Position numbers and translations under genes: made by a program. Below are positions 7,239-15,070 of a DNA stretch of 29,758 nucleotides, piece by piece. Each line of letters starts with the position of its first letter. The stretch's first letter is position 1. The stretch is from NCBI GenBank assembly GCA_046734335.1, contig JBKPRA010000058.1, positions 1-29,758 on the forward strand, written 5' to 3'. The notes beneath the pieces are model-generated. The model saw nothing but the letters and a program-made list of their open reading frames with translations. It searched no databases and had not been told where the DNA came from. Origin of the DNA: DATBLE01 sp046734335 (GTDB taxonomy: Bacteria > Actinomycetota > Thermoleophilia > Gaiellales > Gaiellaceae).

Positions 7239-8449
7239 ACGGGGCGCCGCGGCCGGGCGCCGACCGCGACCGCAACCGCCACGCCGAGCGCCGCGATCGC
7301 GGCGAGGCCCGCGTAGCGTCCCGGCGTCGACACCGGGCTGATCGTGCTGAACCGGTGGTGCAGCGAGACGACCGCGAGACCGACGACGCCGACCACGCCG
7401 GCACGAAGGCTCAGAGTCCACGCCTGGAGGGCGGCTCCGGCCGCGACCACGAAAAATACGGCGCCGAGGGCGGAGAGGAGCGGCGAGTTCCCGTGGATGA
7501 ATCCGGGACTGAGGATCAATGCCTCACCGGAGACGGCGATGCCGGCCACCAAGGAGGCCCAGAACGCGAACGGCAGCTTCCCCGGTGTTCGGGCGAGCCG
7601 GCGGGCGACGAGCGCGCCGACGATCAGCGCCGCCGCTCCGACCACTCCGATCACGACCCGCGAACCGTGCAGCCCGATCGTGCCGGCGCTCCCCGGGAGG
7701 TCACGGAGGTCGCCGAAGATCGTCAGCCCCCAGAAGCCGGGATGGTCGCGCCGCGAGAAGCTGTCGTCGGCGATGACGATCAGCCCGTAGACGCCGAGCG
7801 GGACGAGCAGCGAGGCGGCGGCGCTGCTCCAGCGTCGTCCGCGTGGGAGCGGGCGCCAGTCGGGCGAGACGAGCACCCCGATCGGGGCCAGCAGCGCGAG
7901 CGAGAACACCGACTCGCTGCGCCCGAGCGTCGCCACCACCAGCCCGCCGACCAGCAGCCACGGGCTCGCCCGGAGCAGTCCGAGCAGCGCGAGCGCGCCG
8001 CCGATGATGAAGACCGAGTCCGCCAGCCGCCCCGGCGCGAGCGCGAGGAAGCGGTACAGGTACGGGTTCGTGATCAGCGCCCCGATGCACAGCGCCCACT
8101 CGATCCGGTCGAGTCGGAAGGGGCGGAGCAAACGGTCGAGGACGACGAGGATCGCAAGCAGCAGGATGAACGCACACACGTAATAGAGATGCCGATCGCC
8201 GATCCGGAACGCGTCCGAGCCGAGCCCGACGAGATAGTGGGGCACGAAGCGGTTGGCGTGCTGCGAGGGGAGCGCCTGGTCGGGGAAGCCCGGCGCCGCC
8301 TTCGCAATCGTCTCGTACTCCTGCGCGTCGGAGCCGAACAGCAGGTCGATCGTCTGCTGCCAGGAGTACCAGTGCGTCGTCGCCCAGACGAACGCGAGCC
8401 AGCCTCCGGCGGCTGCCAGCCGATAGGCGAGCGTGAGCCTGCCGCTCAT
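7235..8449 (-). CDS. Polytopic membrane protein, possible GT-C glycosyltransferase
   Basis: A 404-aa protein with about nine to ten hydrophobic segments spread through its length. After the first segment there is an extracytoplasmic-type loop with clustered acidic residues (FGSDAQEYETIAK, 38-50), where GT-C enzymes carry the catalytic Asp. LPSQHANRFVPHYLVG and APGRLADSVFIIGG are other conserved-looking stretches. No family signature is certain. It could be a lipid-P-sugar transferase, a Wzy-like polymerase, or neither. It is last in the minus-strand unit and its ATG overlaps the upstream stop as ATGA, so it is probably co-translated with the 572-aa membrane protein. Its stop shares CTAG with DUF2304. 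Confidence 0.7.
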   Translation of the reverse strand: MSGRLTLAYRLAAAGGWLAFVWATTHWYSWQQTIDLLFGSDAQEYETIAKAAPGFPDQALPSQHANRFVPHYLVGLGSDAFRIGDRHLYYVCAFILLLAILVVLDRLLRPFRLDRIEWALCIGALITNPYLYRFLALAPGRLADSVFIIGGALALLGLLRASPWLLVGGLVVATLGRSESVFSLALLAPIGVLVSPDWRPLPRGRRWSSAAASLLVPLGVYGLIVIADDSFSRRDHPGFWGLTIFGDLRDLPGSAGTIGLHGSRVVIGVVGAAALIVGALVARRLARTPGKLPFAFWASLVAGIAVSGEALILSPGFIHGNSPLLSALGAVFFVVAAGAALQAWTLSLRAGVVGVVGLAVVSLHHRFSTISPVSTPGRYAGLAAIAALGVAVAVAVGARPRRPV

Positions 8450-10164
8450 TCTGCGACGGTCACCGTGACCGGCTTGCTGACGATCATGATGTCGCCGAGC
8501 GAGAGGTCGTTCTTCCAGTTGGCGGTCATGCCGACGCGGTACGTCCAGCGGCCCGGCGGTGCACGGTCGATGAACTGCTGCTGCTGAACACTCGAGAGGT
8601 GGTCCATGTACAGGAGACAGTTGAGCGGGGCGCCGTTCACACGGTCACGGCAAGCGAACCCATTGATGGCCTTGCGGTCGCCGTTCGACGAGGGGTCCGG
8701 CGCGATCGGGCGGGAACGGAGAATCGAGTAGAAGACCTTCGTCGCGCCGTCGTACGGCCGCTTCCAGGTCAGCACCTGCCGCCCGCCGTCGTGGGTCACC
8801 TCGAGGCCGAAATCCCGGACGGGCACGAAGACGTCCTGGAAGGGGTAGGAGACAGCCTCGGGCGTGCTCTGCGGCGTCGTGCCGGCCACGAACAGCAACG
8901 GCAGCAGGACCAGGACGACGCCGGCGGCCACGAGCGCGCGCCGTCCGACGCGTGGCGTCGGCAGGGCGGGCAGCGGGTCGGGCAGCACCTTCCGAGTCCA
9001 CGAGAACGCCGGTACGAGGAGTGGGATCGACGCGAGCAACAGCAGGAAGGCGGGGAAGCTCGGCATCAGCAGCCGGAAGAAGCTCGCGTCATCGATGTTC
9101 GCGTTGTTGTCGGTTCCCTTGATCAGGAGGAAGGTGATGAACCAGCCGAACACGAGCACCGCCTTCGGCCAGGAGCGGCGGCCGATCGCGAGCAGGCCGG
9201 CCAGCGGGACGAACTCGAGCGGCCGCACGGCCCAGAAGAACTCGCGGACTCCGTCGATGTTCTGGTGCAGGTGGTGCCAGTCGAGGTCGATGTAGCGGTG
9301 CACGGGCGAGAGCAGGGATCCCACGGGGACGTCGGCGCCGATCGCGGCCATGTTCCCGCCGCTTCCGCCCGTCGACGCGAAGGCAGGCAGCTCGCCGAGT
9401 CCGCGCTGCTTCCAGAGCGCGAGCAGGAAGAGCCCCGGCACGAGCGCCGCCAGGAAGGCGGCCGTCTGGGTCCACCGTGCCGCGACCAGCAGGCAGAGGA
9501 CGGCGGCGCCGAAGAAGAGCGCGTTGGACGGCTTGAGCCCGATCACGAAGCCGCCGACGAGCCCGGCGAGGACGGCATCCGTCCAGTCGCGTGTGTCGAG
9601 CGCTCGGACGAGGAGCCAGGCGGTGACGAGCACGAGAACGGTCGATGGGAAGTCCGCGAGGACGGTCAGGCCGAGCGACTGCGGCAGCGTGATGTCGACG
9701 TACTTCTCGTGGTAGCGCTGGTCGAACATCGGAATGGTGGCGTAGGGGATGCCGATCCAGAGTGCGGCCGCCCAGTAGCCGAACACGCGTCCGGCGATCC
9801 GTGTGGCGATCCCGTACACGCAGAGCAGGGCGACCGGGAGCAGGATCAGCGCGTTGAGCACGATCACCACCGGCAGCCCGGAGAGGACATTCGAGCCGGC
9901 GAAGAACGCAATCGGGACCAGCAGGTACGACCACGCGTAGCCGACCAGGGCGACGGGCAGGGTCCACTGCGACAGCAGATGCGCGTCGGTCCAGTAGTAG
10001 GACTGGTCGCCGCCCTGGTAGTAGAGCCAGCCGTTGTGCGTCGCCGCAACCGCGAAGACGGCGAGGGCGATCCACTGCACGACGAGCAGCGGGCCGAGGA
10101 CGCTCCAGGGTTGGTGCCGGACGATCAGCGACCCGAGCGGCCGCGCGCGCTCACGGAGCGGCAT
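8446..10164 (-). CDS. Large membrane protein, GT-C-like, with extracytoplasmic C-terminal domain
   Basis: A 572-aa protein. Residues 1 to about 430 hold roughly ten hydrophobic segments. The first loop, YYQGGDQSYYWTDAH (49-62), has two Asp residues in the place where GT-C glycosyltransferases keep their catalytic acid. After the last hydrophobic segment (ALVAAGVVLVLLPLLFVAGT) comes a soluble tail of about 140 aa. That tail reads like a beta-sandwich (VTHDGGRQVLTWKRPYDGAT, then GRWTYRVGMTANW), possibly fibronectin-III-like, with two Cys (FACRDR, LNCLLY) that could form a disulfide outside the cell. The first 14 bases overlap the Fcl gene, implying coupling. Likely role: extracytoplasmic sugar transfer or polymerisation; the exact family is uncertain. 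Confidence 0.75.
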   Translation of the reverse strand: MPLRERARPLGSLIVRHQPWSVLGPLLVVQWIALAVFAVAATHNGWLYYQGGDQSYYWTDAHLLSQWTLPVALVGYAWSYLLVPIAFFAGSNVLSGLPVVIVLNALILLPVALLCVYGIATRIAGRVFGYWAAALWIGIPYATIPMFDQRYHEKYVDITLPQSLGLTVLADFPSTVLVLVTAWLLVRALDTRDWTDAVLAGLVGGFVIGLKPSNALFFGAAVLCLLVAARWTQTAAFLAALVPGLFLLALWKQRGLGELPAFASTGGSGGNMAAIGADVPVGSLLSPVHRYIDLDWHHLHQNIDGVREFFWAVRPLEFVPLAGLLAIGRRSWPKAVLVFGWFITFLLIKGTDNNANIDDASFFRLLMPSFPAFLLLLASIPLLVPAFSWTRKVLPDPLPALPTPRVGRRALVAAGVVLVLLPLLFVAGTTPQSTPEAVSYPFQDVFVPVRDFGLEVTHDGGRQVLTWKRPYDGATKVFYSILRSRPIAPDPSSNGDRKAINGFACRDRVNGAPLNCLLYMDHLSSVQQQQFIDRAPPGRWTYRVGMTANWKNDLSLGDIMIVSKPVTVTVAE

Positions 10165-11071
10165 GCACGGGCGCCTGTGCCCGGTACCACGCGATCGTTC
10201 GCTCGAGCCCTTGGCGCAACGATGTCCTCGCCTCGAAGCCGAACAGTTCCTTCGCGCGGGTAGCGTCGAGGCTGCGGCGCGGCTGGCCGTTCGGCATCGA
10301 CTCGTCCCAGCGGATCTCGCCGTCGAAGCCGCTGAGCTCGGCGACCAACTCGGCCAGCTCCCTGATCGAGATCTCCTTGCCGGCGCCGACGTTCACGGGC
10401 TCCTCGCCGTCGTAGCGCTGTGCGGCGAGCGCGAAGGCCTCCGCAGCGTCCTCGACGAAGAGGAACTCGCGCGTCGGCGAGCCGTCGCCCCAGAGGACGA
10501 TCTCCTCCGGTGACTCGTGCATCTTCCGGATCAGGTCGGCGATCACGTGTGCGTTCGTCGGATGGAAGTTGTCGCGCGGTCCGTACAGGTTCGCGGGGAG
10601 CAGGAAGATCGCGTTCGTGCCGTACTGCTCGCGGTACGACCGCGCACCGACGAGGATCGACTTCTTGGCGACCCCGTACGGCGCGTTGGTCTCCTCCGGA
10701 TAGCCGTTCCAGAGGTCGTCCTCGTGGAACGGCACGGGCGTGTGCTTCGGGTAGGCACAGACCGTGCCCGCGAGCACGACCTTGGCGGTGCCGTGCTGCC
10801 GGGCGAGCTCGAGTACCTGGGCGCCCATCATCAGGTTCGCGTACCAGTACCGTCCCGGGTTGGCGCGATTCGCGCCGATGCCGCCGACCTCGGCGGCGAG
10901 GTGGAACACGAGCTCCGGCCGCGCATCGGTGAACAGCCGGCTCGCGTCGTCCCAGCGGGTCAGGTCGTAGTCGGCACGGCGGCCGACGAAAGGATCCTCG
11001 CCCTGCTCTCTCAGCCGGTCGACGAGGTGTGATCCGAGGAACCCGCCGCCGCCGGTAATGAGGATGTTCAT
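10151..11071 (-). CDS. fcl: GDP-L-fucose synthase
   Basis: A 306-aa SDR that epimerises at C3/C5 and reduces GDP-4-keto-6-deoxy-mannose to GDP-L-fucose with NADPH. Seen: TGGGGFLG nucleotide loop (6-13), VGGIGANRANPGRYWYANL (62-80), GTVCAYPKHTPVPF (102-115), catalytic Y132 and K136 in PYGVAKK, and NLYGPRDNFHPTNAHVIADL. All match Fcl/WcaG, and the length is normal. It works with the Gmd encoded divergently at 12980. The start overlaps the upstream stop as ATGA. The ideal ribosome site GGGGAG, 7 nt before the ATG, lies inside a perfect hairpin (11077-11111). Translation may therefore depend on ribosomes arriving from the upstream gene. High confidence in function. Confidence 0.95.
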   Translation of the reverse strand: MNILITGGGGFLGSHLVDRLREQGEDPFVGRRADYDLTRWDDASRLFTDARPELVFHLAAEVGGIGANRANPGRYWYANLMMGAQVLELARQHGTAKVVLAGTVCAYPKHTPVPFHEDDLWNGYPEETNAPYGVAKKSILVGARSYREQYGTNAIFLLPANLYGPRDNFHPTNAHVIADLIRKMHESPEEIVLWGDGSPTREFLFVEDAAEAFALAAQRYDGEEPVNVGAGKEISIRELAELVAELSGFDGEIRWDESMPNGQPRRSLDATRAKELFGFEARTSLRQGLERTIAWYRAQAPVHAAP

Positions 11072-12225
11072 GTCTTTGCTCCCCGAAAGTGCGCAGCACT
11101 TTCGGGGAGCATCCAGTCCACGCGGCCGATCCAGCGGTCACGGTTCTCGGCGTACCAGCGGATCGTGCGGAGAACGCCCTCCTCCCAGCTGACCTTGGGC
11201 TCCCAGCCGGTCTCGCGGTTCAGCTTCTCGTAGCCGACCCGCAGGGCCATGACCTCGCTCGCGCCCGGCCGGTACCGGGCCTCGGTGGTGACGACGTGAC
11301 GGCCGGCCGGCCAGAAGCCCTGCTCCTCCCCGGTGCGGATGATCAGCTCGCTCCAGTCGCCCATGGAGATGTTCTCGCCCTGCCCGTACACGTAGACGTC
11401 GCCGGGGATGCCCTGTGCAGCGACGGTCAGGTGTCCGCGGACGCCGTCGGTGCAGAAGCAGAAGTCACGTAGGGGATCGAGCTGGCCGAGCTCGATCTCG
11501 GGGCGCTCGAGCGCCTGGGTGATGATCGTGCCGGTGACGTAGCGTGGGTTCTGGCGCGGTCCGTAGTTGTTGAACATGCGCGTGACCACGCCGGGCAGCC
11601 CGAAGGCGTCGTGGTAGTTCATGGTCAGGAAGTCGGCGGCCACCTTCGCGGTCGCATAGACCGACTTCGGGTTGATCGGCGAGCGCTCGTGGAGGATCAG
11701 GCTGCCCTGCTCGTCGTAGTCGTGGTGGTGGGCGACCGACTCGCGCGGGTTCCCGTACTCCTCGGAGGTGCCCGCCGTGTCGAACACCTGGATCTCGAGG
11801 CCGTGGTCGACGATCGACTGGAGCAGGTTGAGCGTGCCGACGGTGTTCGCCATCACGGTCTCGTACGGGCGGTGCCACGACTCGCCGACGTGCGCCTGGG
11901 CGCCGAGGTGGAAGACGAACGGCCTCGTCCCGTCGAGGTCGCGGATCAGGTAGTCGACCGATGTCTTGTCGGTCAAGTCCGCGAAGTGGACCGTCAGCTG
12001 CCGGCGCAGGTGGCCGATGTTGTTCAGCGCGCCGCTCGAGGTCGCGCGGACGAAGGCGTGGACGTCGGCGCCGAGGTGGCAGAGCGCGTCGGTCAGGTGG
12101 GAGCCCATGAAGCCGTCCGCGCCGGTGACGAGCACGGTCCGGCCGGAGTAGGTCTCTCCGAACTCGTTCGTCAGGTCTGCGAGCGCCTGCTCCGTCCAGG
12201 CGGCGTCGGACACACCGGGGGCCAT
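11068..12225 (-). CDS. Extended SDR, NAD-dependent 4,6-dehydratase-like
   Basis: A 385-aa extended short-chain dehydrogenase. Nucleotide loop TGADGFMGSH (34-43), DTAGTSEEYG (149-158) carrying the T-S-E arrangement of GDP-mannose and UDP-GlcNAc 4,6-dehydratases, and catalytic Y190/K194 in SVYATAK. MFNNYGPRQNPRYVTGTIITQAL is typical of the LegB/RmlB/Gmd branch. Family members remove water from a nucleotide sugar to give a 4-keto-6-deoxy intermediate. Since a clear Gmd is present at 12980, this enzyme may act on another nucleotide sugar or be an epimerase; I cannot decide. The 30-residue N-terminal extension is unusual but in frame and open. TAACCT, 9 nt before the ATG, overlaps the stop of the upstream methyltransferase. 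The 3' end encodes the perfect hairpin described separately. Confidence 0.85.
   Translation of the reverse strand: MAPGVSDAAWTEQALADLTNEFGETYSGRTVLVTGADGFMGSHLTDALCHLGADVHAFVRATSSGALNNIGHLRRQLTVHFADLTDKTSVDYLIRDLDGTRPFVFHLGAQAHVGESWHRPYETVMANTVGTLNLLQSIVDHGLEIQVFDTAGTSEEYGNPRESVAHHHDYDEQGSLILHERSPINPKSVYATAKVAADFLTMNYHDAFGLPGVVTRMFNNYGPRQNPRYVTGTIITQALERPEIELGQLDPLRDFCFCTDGVRGHLTVAAQGIPGDVYVYGQGENISMGDWSELIIRTGEEQGFWPAGRHVVTTEARYRPGASEVMALRVGYEKLNRETGWEPKVSWEEGVLRTIRWYAENRDRWIGRVDWMLPESAAHFRGAKT
11077..11111 (-). repeat. Perfect inverted repeat (16-bp arms, 3-nt loop) sequestering the fcl ribosome site
   Basis: Arms 11077-11092 (TGCTCCCCGAAAGTGC) and 11096-11111 (its exact complement) flank the loop GCA. 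In the minus-strand mRNA the 3' arm contains GGGGAG, spaced 7 nt from the fcl ATG, so the ribosome site is fully base-paired when the stem forms. The repeat lies in the last codons of the upstream SDR gene and ends before its TGA. It uses AGT, TTT and GCA codons that look uncommon here. No T-run follows on either strand, so it is not a classic terminator. A translational-coupling element fits best. Confidence 0.9.
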
Positions 12226-12234
12226 CGAGGGCCT

Positions 12235-12240
12235 AGGTTA
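12235..12240 (-). promoter_or_regulatory. Possible -10 element for the SDR gene
   Basis: TAACCT on the minus strand, 9 nt before the ATG at 12225, containing the TAA stop of the preceding methyltransferase. A CCTAGG palindrome overlaps it. It could be a secondary promoter for the SDR-fcl-membrane genes. Weak evidence. Confidence 0.25.
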
Positions 12241-12954
12241 GCCCGTGCTGCCGCCGGATCGGCCTATGAACGGGCGGGCGAGCTCCACCGCCTTCAGCCC
12301 GATCTCCGTCGAGAAGACTCGTTGACGCACCGCGGCGACGGCTCGTCGGCGGGGCGGCAGATACCGGAAGTTCATCCGTCCGGCGACCCGCTCGCCCTTC
12401 CACTCGCCGTCGGGGACCTCGTCCGCAAGCTTGCGGGCGACGGCGGTGCGGAAGCTGACCGGCTCCTCGAGCCGCCACGCCCTCGAGTTCCGCAGATGGT
12501 CGACCACGGCGGTGACCGGCGGCATGTAGGCATCGTCGAGCAGCATCAGCCCGCCGACCTTCAGGTGCGGTGCCAGGTACCACCAGTCGAGCGTCGGGTA
12601 CGGGAAGGCGTGGGCGCCGTCGACCAGGGCGAAGTCGAGCCCGCGCGGCTTCCAGTCGCGGAGGACGTCGGCGGAGCTGCCGATTCGAAAGGTGAGCTTC
12701 TCGGTCGAGATCCCGCGGCGCTCGCACTCGGCCAGGATCAGGTCGGCCTCCTCCTGCGAAGGCGTGACCGCTTCGTGCTCGGTACCGCCGGCTGCGAAGA
12801 CGATCGTGCTTGCGCCGGCGCCGGTCTCCAGCGTCGCCATCCCCGGGCGCACGGTTCGCTCGATGAACGCGAGTGCCTCCCACGCCAGACCCCAGAACTC
12901 CGACTGCCCGTGGAGCCCGGGCGGGGCCGAGCGCAGCTCGTCGGTCAGCGACAT
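12238..12954 (-). CDS. Class I methyltransferase, Methyltransf_24 / TylF-like
   Basis: A 238-aa protein. The SAM-binding strand is ATLETGAGASTIVFA (about 40-54), followed by an acidic/Thr stretch (EAVTPSQEEADLI). FALVDGAHAFPYPTLDWWYLAPHLKVGG and GLMLLDDAYMPPV place Asp residues where metal-dependent small-molecule and sugar O-methyltransferases (TylF/MycF, Methyltransf_24) bind magnesium. The basic C-terminal tail has no membrane segment, so the protein is cytoplasmic. It is the first gene of a five-gene minus-strand unit with the SDR and GDP-fucose synthase, so methylation of a deoxysugar is an attractive guess. Start ATG at 12954, 6 nt after a TAGCTT hexamer. Confidence 0.8.
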   Translation of the reverse strand: MSLTDELRSAPPGLHGQSEFWGLAWEALAFIERTVRPGMATLETGAGASTIVFAAGGTEHEAVTPSQEEADLILAECERRGISTEKLTFRIGSSADVLRDWKPRGLDFALVDGAHAFPYPTLDWWYLAPHLKVGGLMLLDDAYMPPVTAVVDHLRNSRAWRLEEPVSFRTAVARKLADEVPDGEWKGERVAGRMNFRYLPPRRRAVAAVRQRVFSTEIGLKAVELARPFIGRSGGSTG

Positions 12955-12960
12955 GGGCGG

Positions 12961-12970
12961 AAGCTATCGT
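12961..12970. promoter_or_regulatory. Overlapping divergent -10 elements between gmd and the minus-strand fucose operon
   Basis: The 25-bp gap holds AAGCTATCGT. On the minus strand it reads TAGCTT (12966-12961), 6 nt before the methyltransferase ATG. On the plus strand TATCGT (12965-12970) sits 9 nt before the gmd ATG. Both fit TAnnnT and they share two bases, so polymerase could hardly occupy both at once. No Shine-Dalgarno precedes either start, consistent with leaderless or near-leaderless mRNAs. Inference. Confidence 0.4.
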
Positions 12971-12979
12971 CTAGTCCCG

Positions 12980-13972
12980 ATGGCTGCGCGGCGTGGGCTG
13001 ATCACCGGGATCGCCGGCCAGGACGGCTCGCTGCTCGCGGAGCTGCTGCTGGAAGACGGGTACGAGGTGTTCGGGATCGTGCGGCGGGCGACCTCCGAGC
13101 AGTTCGACAACCTGGCCGCGATCCGCGACCGGGTCGAGCTCGTCCAGGCAGACCTGCTCGACGAGCTCTCGCTGGTCGACGCGCTGCGCGAGTTCCGGCC
13201 GCATGAGGTCTTCAATCTCGCTTCGCCGTCGTTCGTCCCGATGTCATGGAAGGAGCCGGTGCTGACTGCCGAGTTCGCCGCCGTCGGCGTGACCGCCCTG
13301 CTCGAGTCGATCCGGCTGGTCGATCCGGAGATCCGCTTCTACCAGGCCTCCTCGTCCGAGATCTTCGGCGAGCCCCGCGAGGTGCCGCAGACGGAGGAGA
13401 CGGCGCTCTCACCGGTGACCCCGTATGGAGTCGCAAAGGCGTATGGGCATCTGATCGTCCGCTCCTACCGGCGCCGGTACGGCCTCTACGCCTGTTCGGG
13501 CATCCTCTACAACCACGAGTCCCCGCGGCGGCCGCTCGACTTCGTCACCCGGAAGATCGCGCACGCGGCGGCGGCGATCTCGCTCGGTCTGGCCGGTGAG
13601 CTCTGGCTCGGCGACCTGGATGCCCGCCGGGACTGGGGGTACGCCGGCGACTACGTCCGGGCGATGGCGTTGATGCTCCGGCAGGAGGAGCCGGACGACT
13701 TCGTGATCTCGGGCGGCGTCGCGCACAGCGTCCAGGAGCTGGTGGAGCTGGCATTCGGCCACGTCGGCCTCGACTGGCGCGAGTACGTCCATATCGACGA
13801 GTCGCTGCGCAGGGGCACGGCGGAGCTGCACGACCTGGTCGGCGACTCCTCCAAGGCGCGCGCGCGACTCGGGTGGACGCCGACGCTCGACTTCGAGGGG
13901 CTCGTCCGGCTGCTCGTCGAGGCCGACCTGGAGCGTCTCCGTGGTCAGCCGGTACCCGCCAGCTCCTCGTAG
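12980..13972 (+). CDS. gmd: GDP-mannose 4,6-dehydratase
   Basis: A 330-aa extended SDR that converts GDP-D-mannose to GDP-4-keto-6-deoxy-D-mannose using bound NADP. Seen: LITGIAGQDGSLLAELLL (7-24) with the Gmd-type nucleotide loop, the cofactor Arg pair in GIVRRATS, VFNLASPSFVPMSW (77-90), ASSSEIFG (123-130) with catalytic Ser/Glu, Y149 and K153 in YGVAK, LYNHESPRR and DARRDWGYAGDYV. All are signature Gmd stretches. ATG chosen because the protein begins MAARRGLITG; longer open sequence upstream would run into the divergent gene. Together with Fcl (minus strand) it gives GDP-L-fucose; other GDP-6-deoxysugars remain possible. It overlaps the convergent GT4 gene by 28 bp. Confidence 0.95.
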   Translation: MAARRGLITGIAGQDGSLLAELLLEDGYEVFGIVRRATSEQFDNLAAIRDRVELVQADLLDELSLVDALREFRPHEVFNLASPSFVPMSWKEPVLTAEFAAVGVTALLESIRLVDPEIRFYQASSSEIFGEPREVPQTEETALSPVTPYGVAKAYGHLIVRSYRRRYGLYACSGILYNHESPRRPLDFVTRKIAHAAAAISLGLAGELWLGDLDARRDWGYAGDYVRAMALMLRQEEPDDFVISGGVAHSVQELVELAFGHVGLDWREYVHIDESLRRGTAELHDLVGDSSKARARLGWTPTLDFEGLVRLLVEADLERLRGQPVPASSS

Positions 13973-15006
13973 ACCTCCTCGTGGCGGCGGGCGCACTCGT
14001 CCCAGGTGAAACGGGCGGCCTGCTCGATCCCGCCTGACGGCGGCCGGTCGAGGACGGTGCGGATCCCCTCGGCGATCGACCCCGGATCGAGCGGGTCGAA
14101 GTAGACGGCGGCGTCGTCGCAGACCTCGGGGATCGAGGCGACGTTTGCAGCGGCCACTGGGCATCCGCAGGCCATCGCCTCGACGCAGGGGATGCCGAAG
14201 CCCTCGTAGAGGCTCGGGTAGACGAGTGCAGAGGCGCTGCGGTAGAGCTCGACCAGCTCGTCGAGGGTCACGTGACCACGCGACTCGGCTCCGTTCGGCA
14301 GCGTCAGCCGGTCGTGACCGGCGCCCGTGAGCACGAGTCGGAGGTCTGGTCGCTCGCGACGCACTTCGGCGTAGGCGGCGAACAACCGCTCGTGGTTCTT
14401 GTGCTTCCAGGCGTTCGCGGGGTAGATCAGGAACGGCTCGCGGGCGCGGCCGTCGGGAGTGAAACGGCCGTGGTCGACGGCGAGGTGGATGGCGCGGACA
14501 CGCCCGGGCTCGAGGTGGAGCCGCTCGATCAACGCCTGCCGGGCGTGCTCGGAGATCGTGATCACGATCCGGCTCCTGCGGACGGTCCAGCCGTAGACGC
14601 GCCGGCGGTAGGCGAGCTCCGCGCGCGAGAAGAACTCGGGGAACACCTCATGCTGGATGTCGAGCACGGTCGTGGCTGCGGGCGGCCTGTCCAGCGGGGG
14701 CAACATGACCGAGAGCGGAAAGTGGATCGCTTCCAGCTCGCCGGTGCGGAGCGCGCGGCGGAGCCGACCGGGCGCGACGGCGGCGAGCGACATCGCCGCC
14801 ATCCGCCCCGGCATCGACTGCGAGGCGCGGTACTCGGGGACGATGGTCGTGGGGAGCCCGGCGCCGGCGTCGGCGGCGATCGTCGGTACGAAGGCGTGAT
14901 ACTCGAGCCGCCCGACGCGGCCGAGCCCCTTGCAGAGCTCGCGCGCGTACGTCTCCGATCCCCCGACCACCCCGGGGACGAGGGTCAGCAGCGAGATCCC
15001 GACCAC
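13945..15006 (-). CDS. GT4-type glycosyltransferase
   Basis: A 353-aa GT-B enzyme from a GTG start (reads MVGISLLTLVPGVVGGSETYARELCKGL). GGSETY is the usual acceptor-side loop. DIQHEVFPEFFS, ISEHARQALIERL and AIHLAVDHGRFTP lead to the donor domain: YPANAWKHKNHERLF, then YPSLYEGFGIPCVEAMACGCPV with an intact EX7E near 268-276, and the terminal helix FTWDECARRHEEVYEEL. A retaining mechanism with a nucleotide-sugar donor is expected for GT4; the sugar is unknown, and mannose or fucose are reasonable given the locus. It stands alone on the minus strand between two plus-strand units and overlaps gmd by 28 bp at their 3' ends. Confidence 0.9.
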   Translation of the reverse strand: MVGISLLTLVPGVVGGSETYARELCKGLGRVGRLEYHAFVPTIAADAGAGLPTTIVPEYRASQSMPGRMAAMSLAAVAPGRLRRALRTGELEAIHFPLSVMLPPLDRPPAATTVLDIQHEVFPEFFSRAELAYRRRVYGWTVRRSRIVITISEHARQALIERLHLEPGRVRAIHLAVDHGRFTPDGRAREPFLIYPANAWKHKNHERLFAAYAEVRRERPDLRLVLTGAGHDRLTLPNGAESRGHVTLDELVELYRSASALVYPSLYEGFGIPCVEAMACGCPVAAANVASIPEVCDDAAVYFDPLDPGSIAEGIRTVLDRPPSGGIEQAARFTWDECARRHEEVYEELAGTG

Positions 15007-15045
15007 GAGCCGAGTTAAGCAGGCGCCGGAGCCGGTGCCACGAGC
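15003..15045. promoter_or_regulatory. Possible operator region: dyad plus direct repeat
   Basis: The divergent gap holds a near-perfect dyad at 15022-15039 (GGCGCCGG, AG, CCGGTGCC). It lies between two copies of CCACGAGC at 15003-15010 and 15038-15045, each followed closely by a TTAA or CTAA patch. It is located between the GT4 and the ten-gene operon starts, so a regulator site is possible. No known motif is recognised; GC-rich dyads can arise by chance. Confidence 0.3.
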
Positions 15046-15070
15046 TAACAGAGCCGTAATCGACCGCTTC

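Noticed and set aside
8599..10263. Plus-strand open frame of 554 codons opposite the 572-aa membrane protein
   Set aside because: Low-complexity charged translation typical of an antisense frame; the minus-strand protein has coherent membrane segments and operon overlaps.
11077..11111. Reading the perfect inverted repeat as an intrinsic terminator or a mobile-element end
   Set aside because: There is no T-run on either strand, it lies inside coding sequence just before a coupled start codon, and no flanking target duplication or transposase is present.
11611..13206. Plus-strand open frame of 531 codons opposite the SDR and TylF-like genes
   Set aside because: Shadow frame: no domain, and it runs through the divergent promoter gap and into gmd in the wrong frame.
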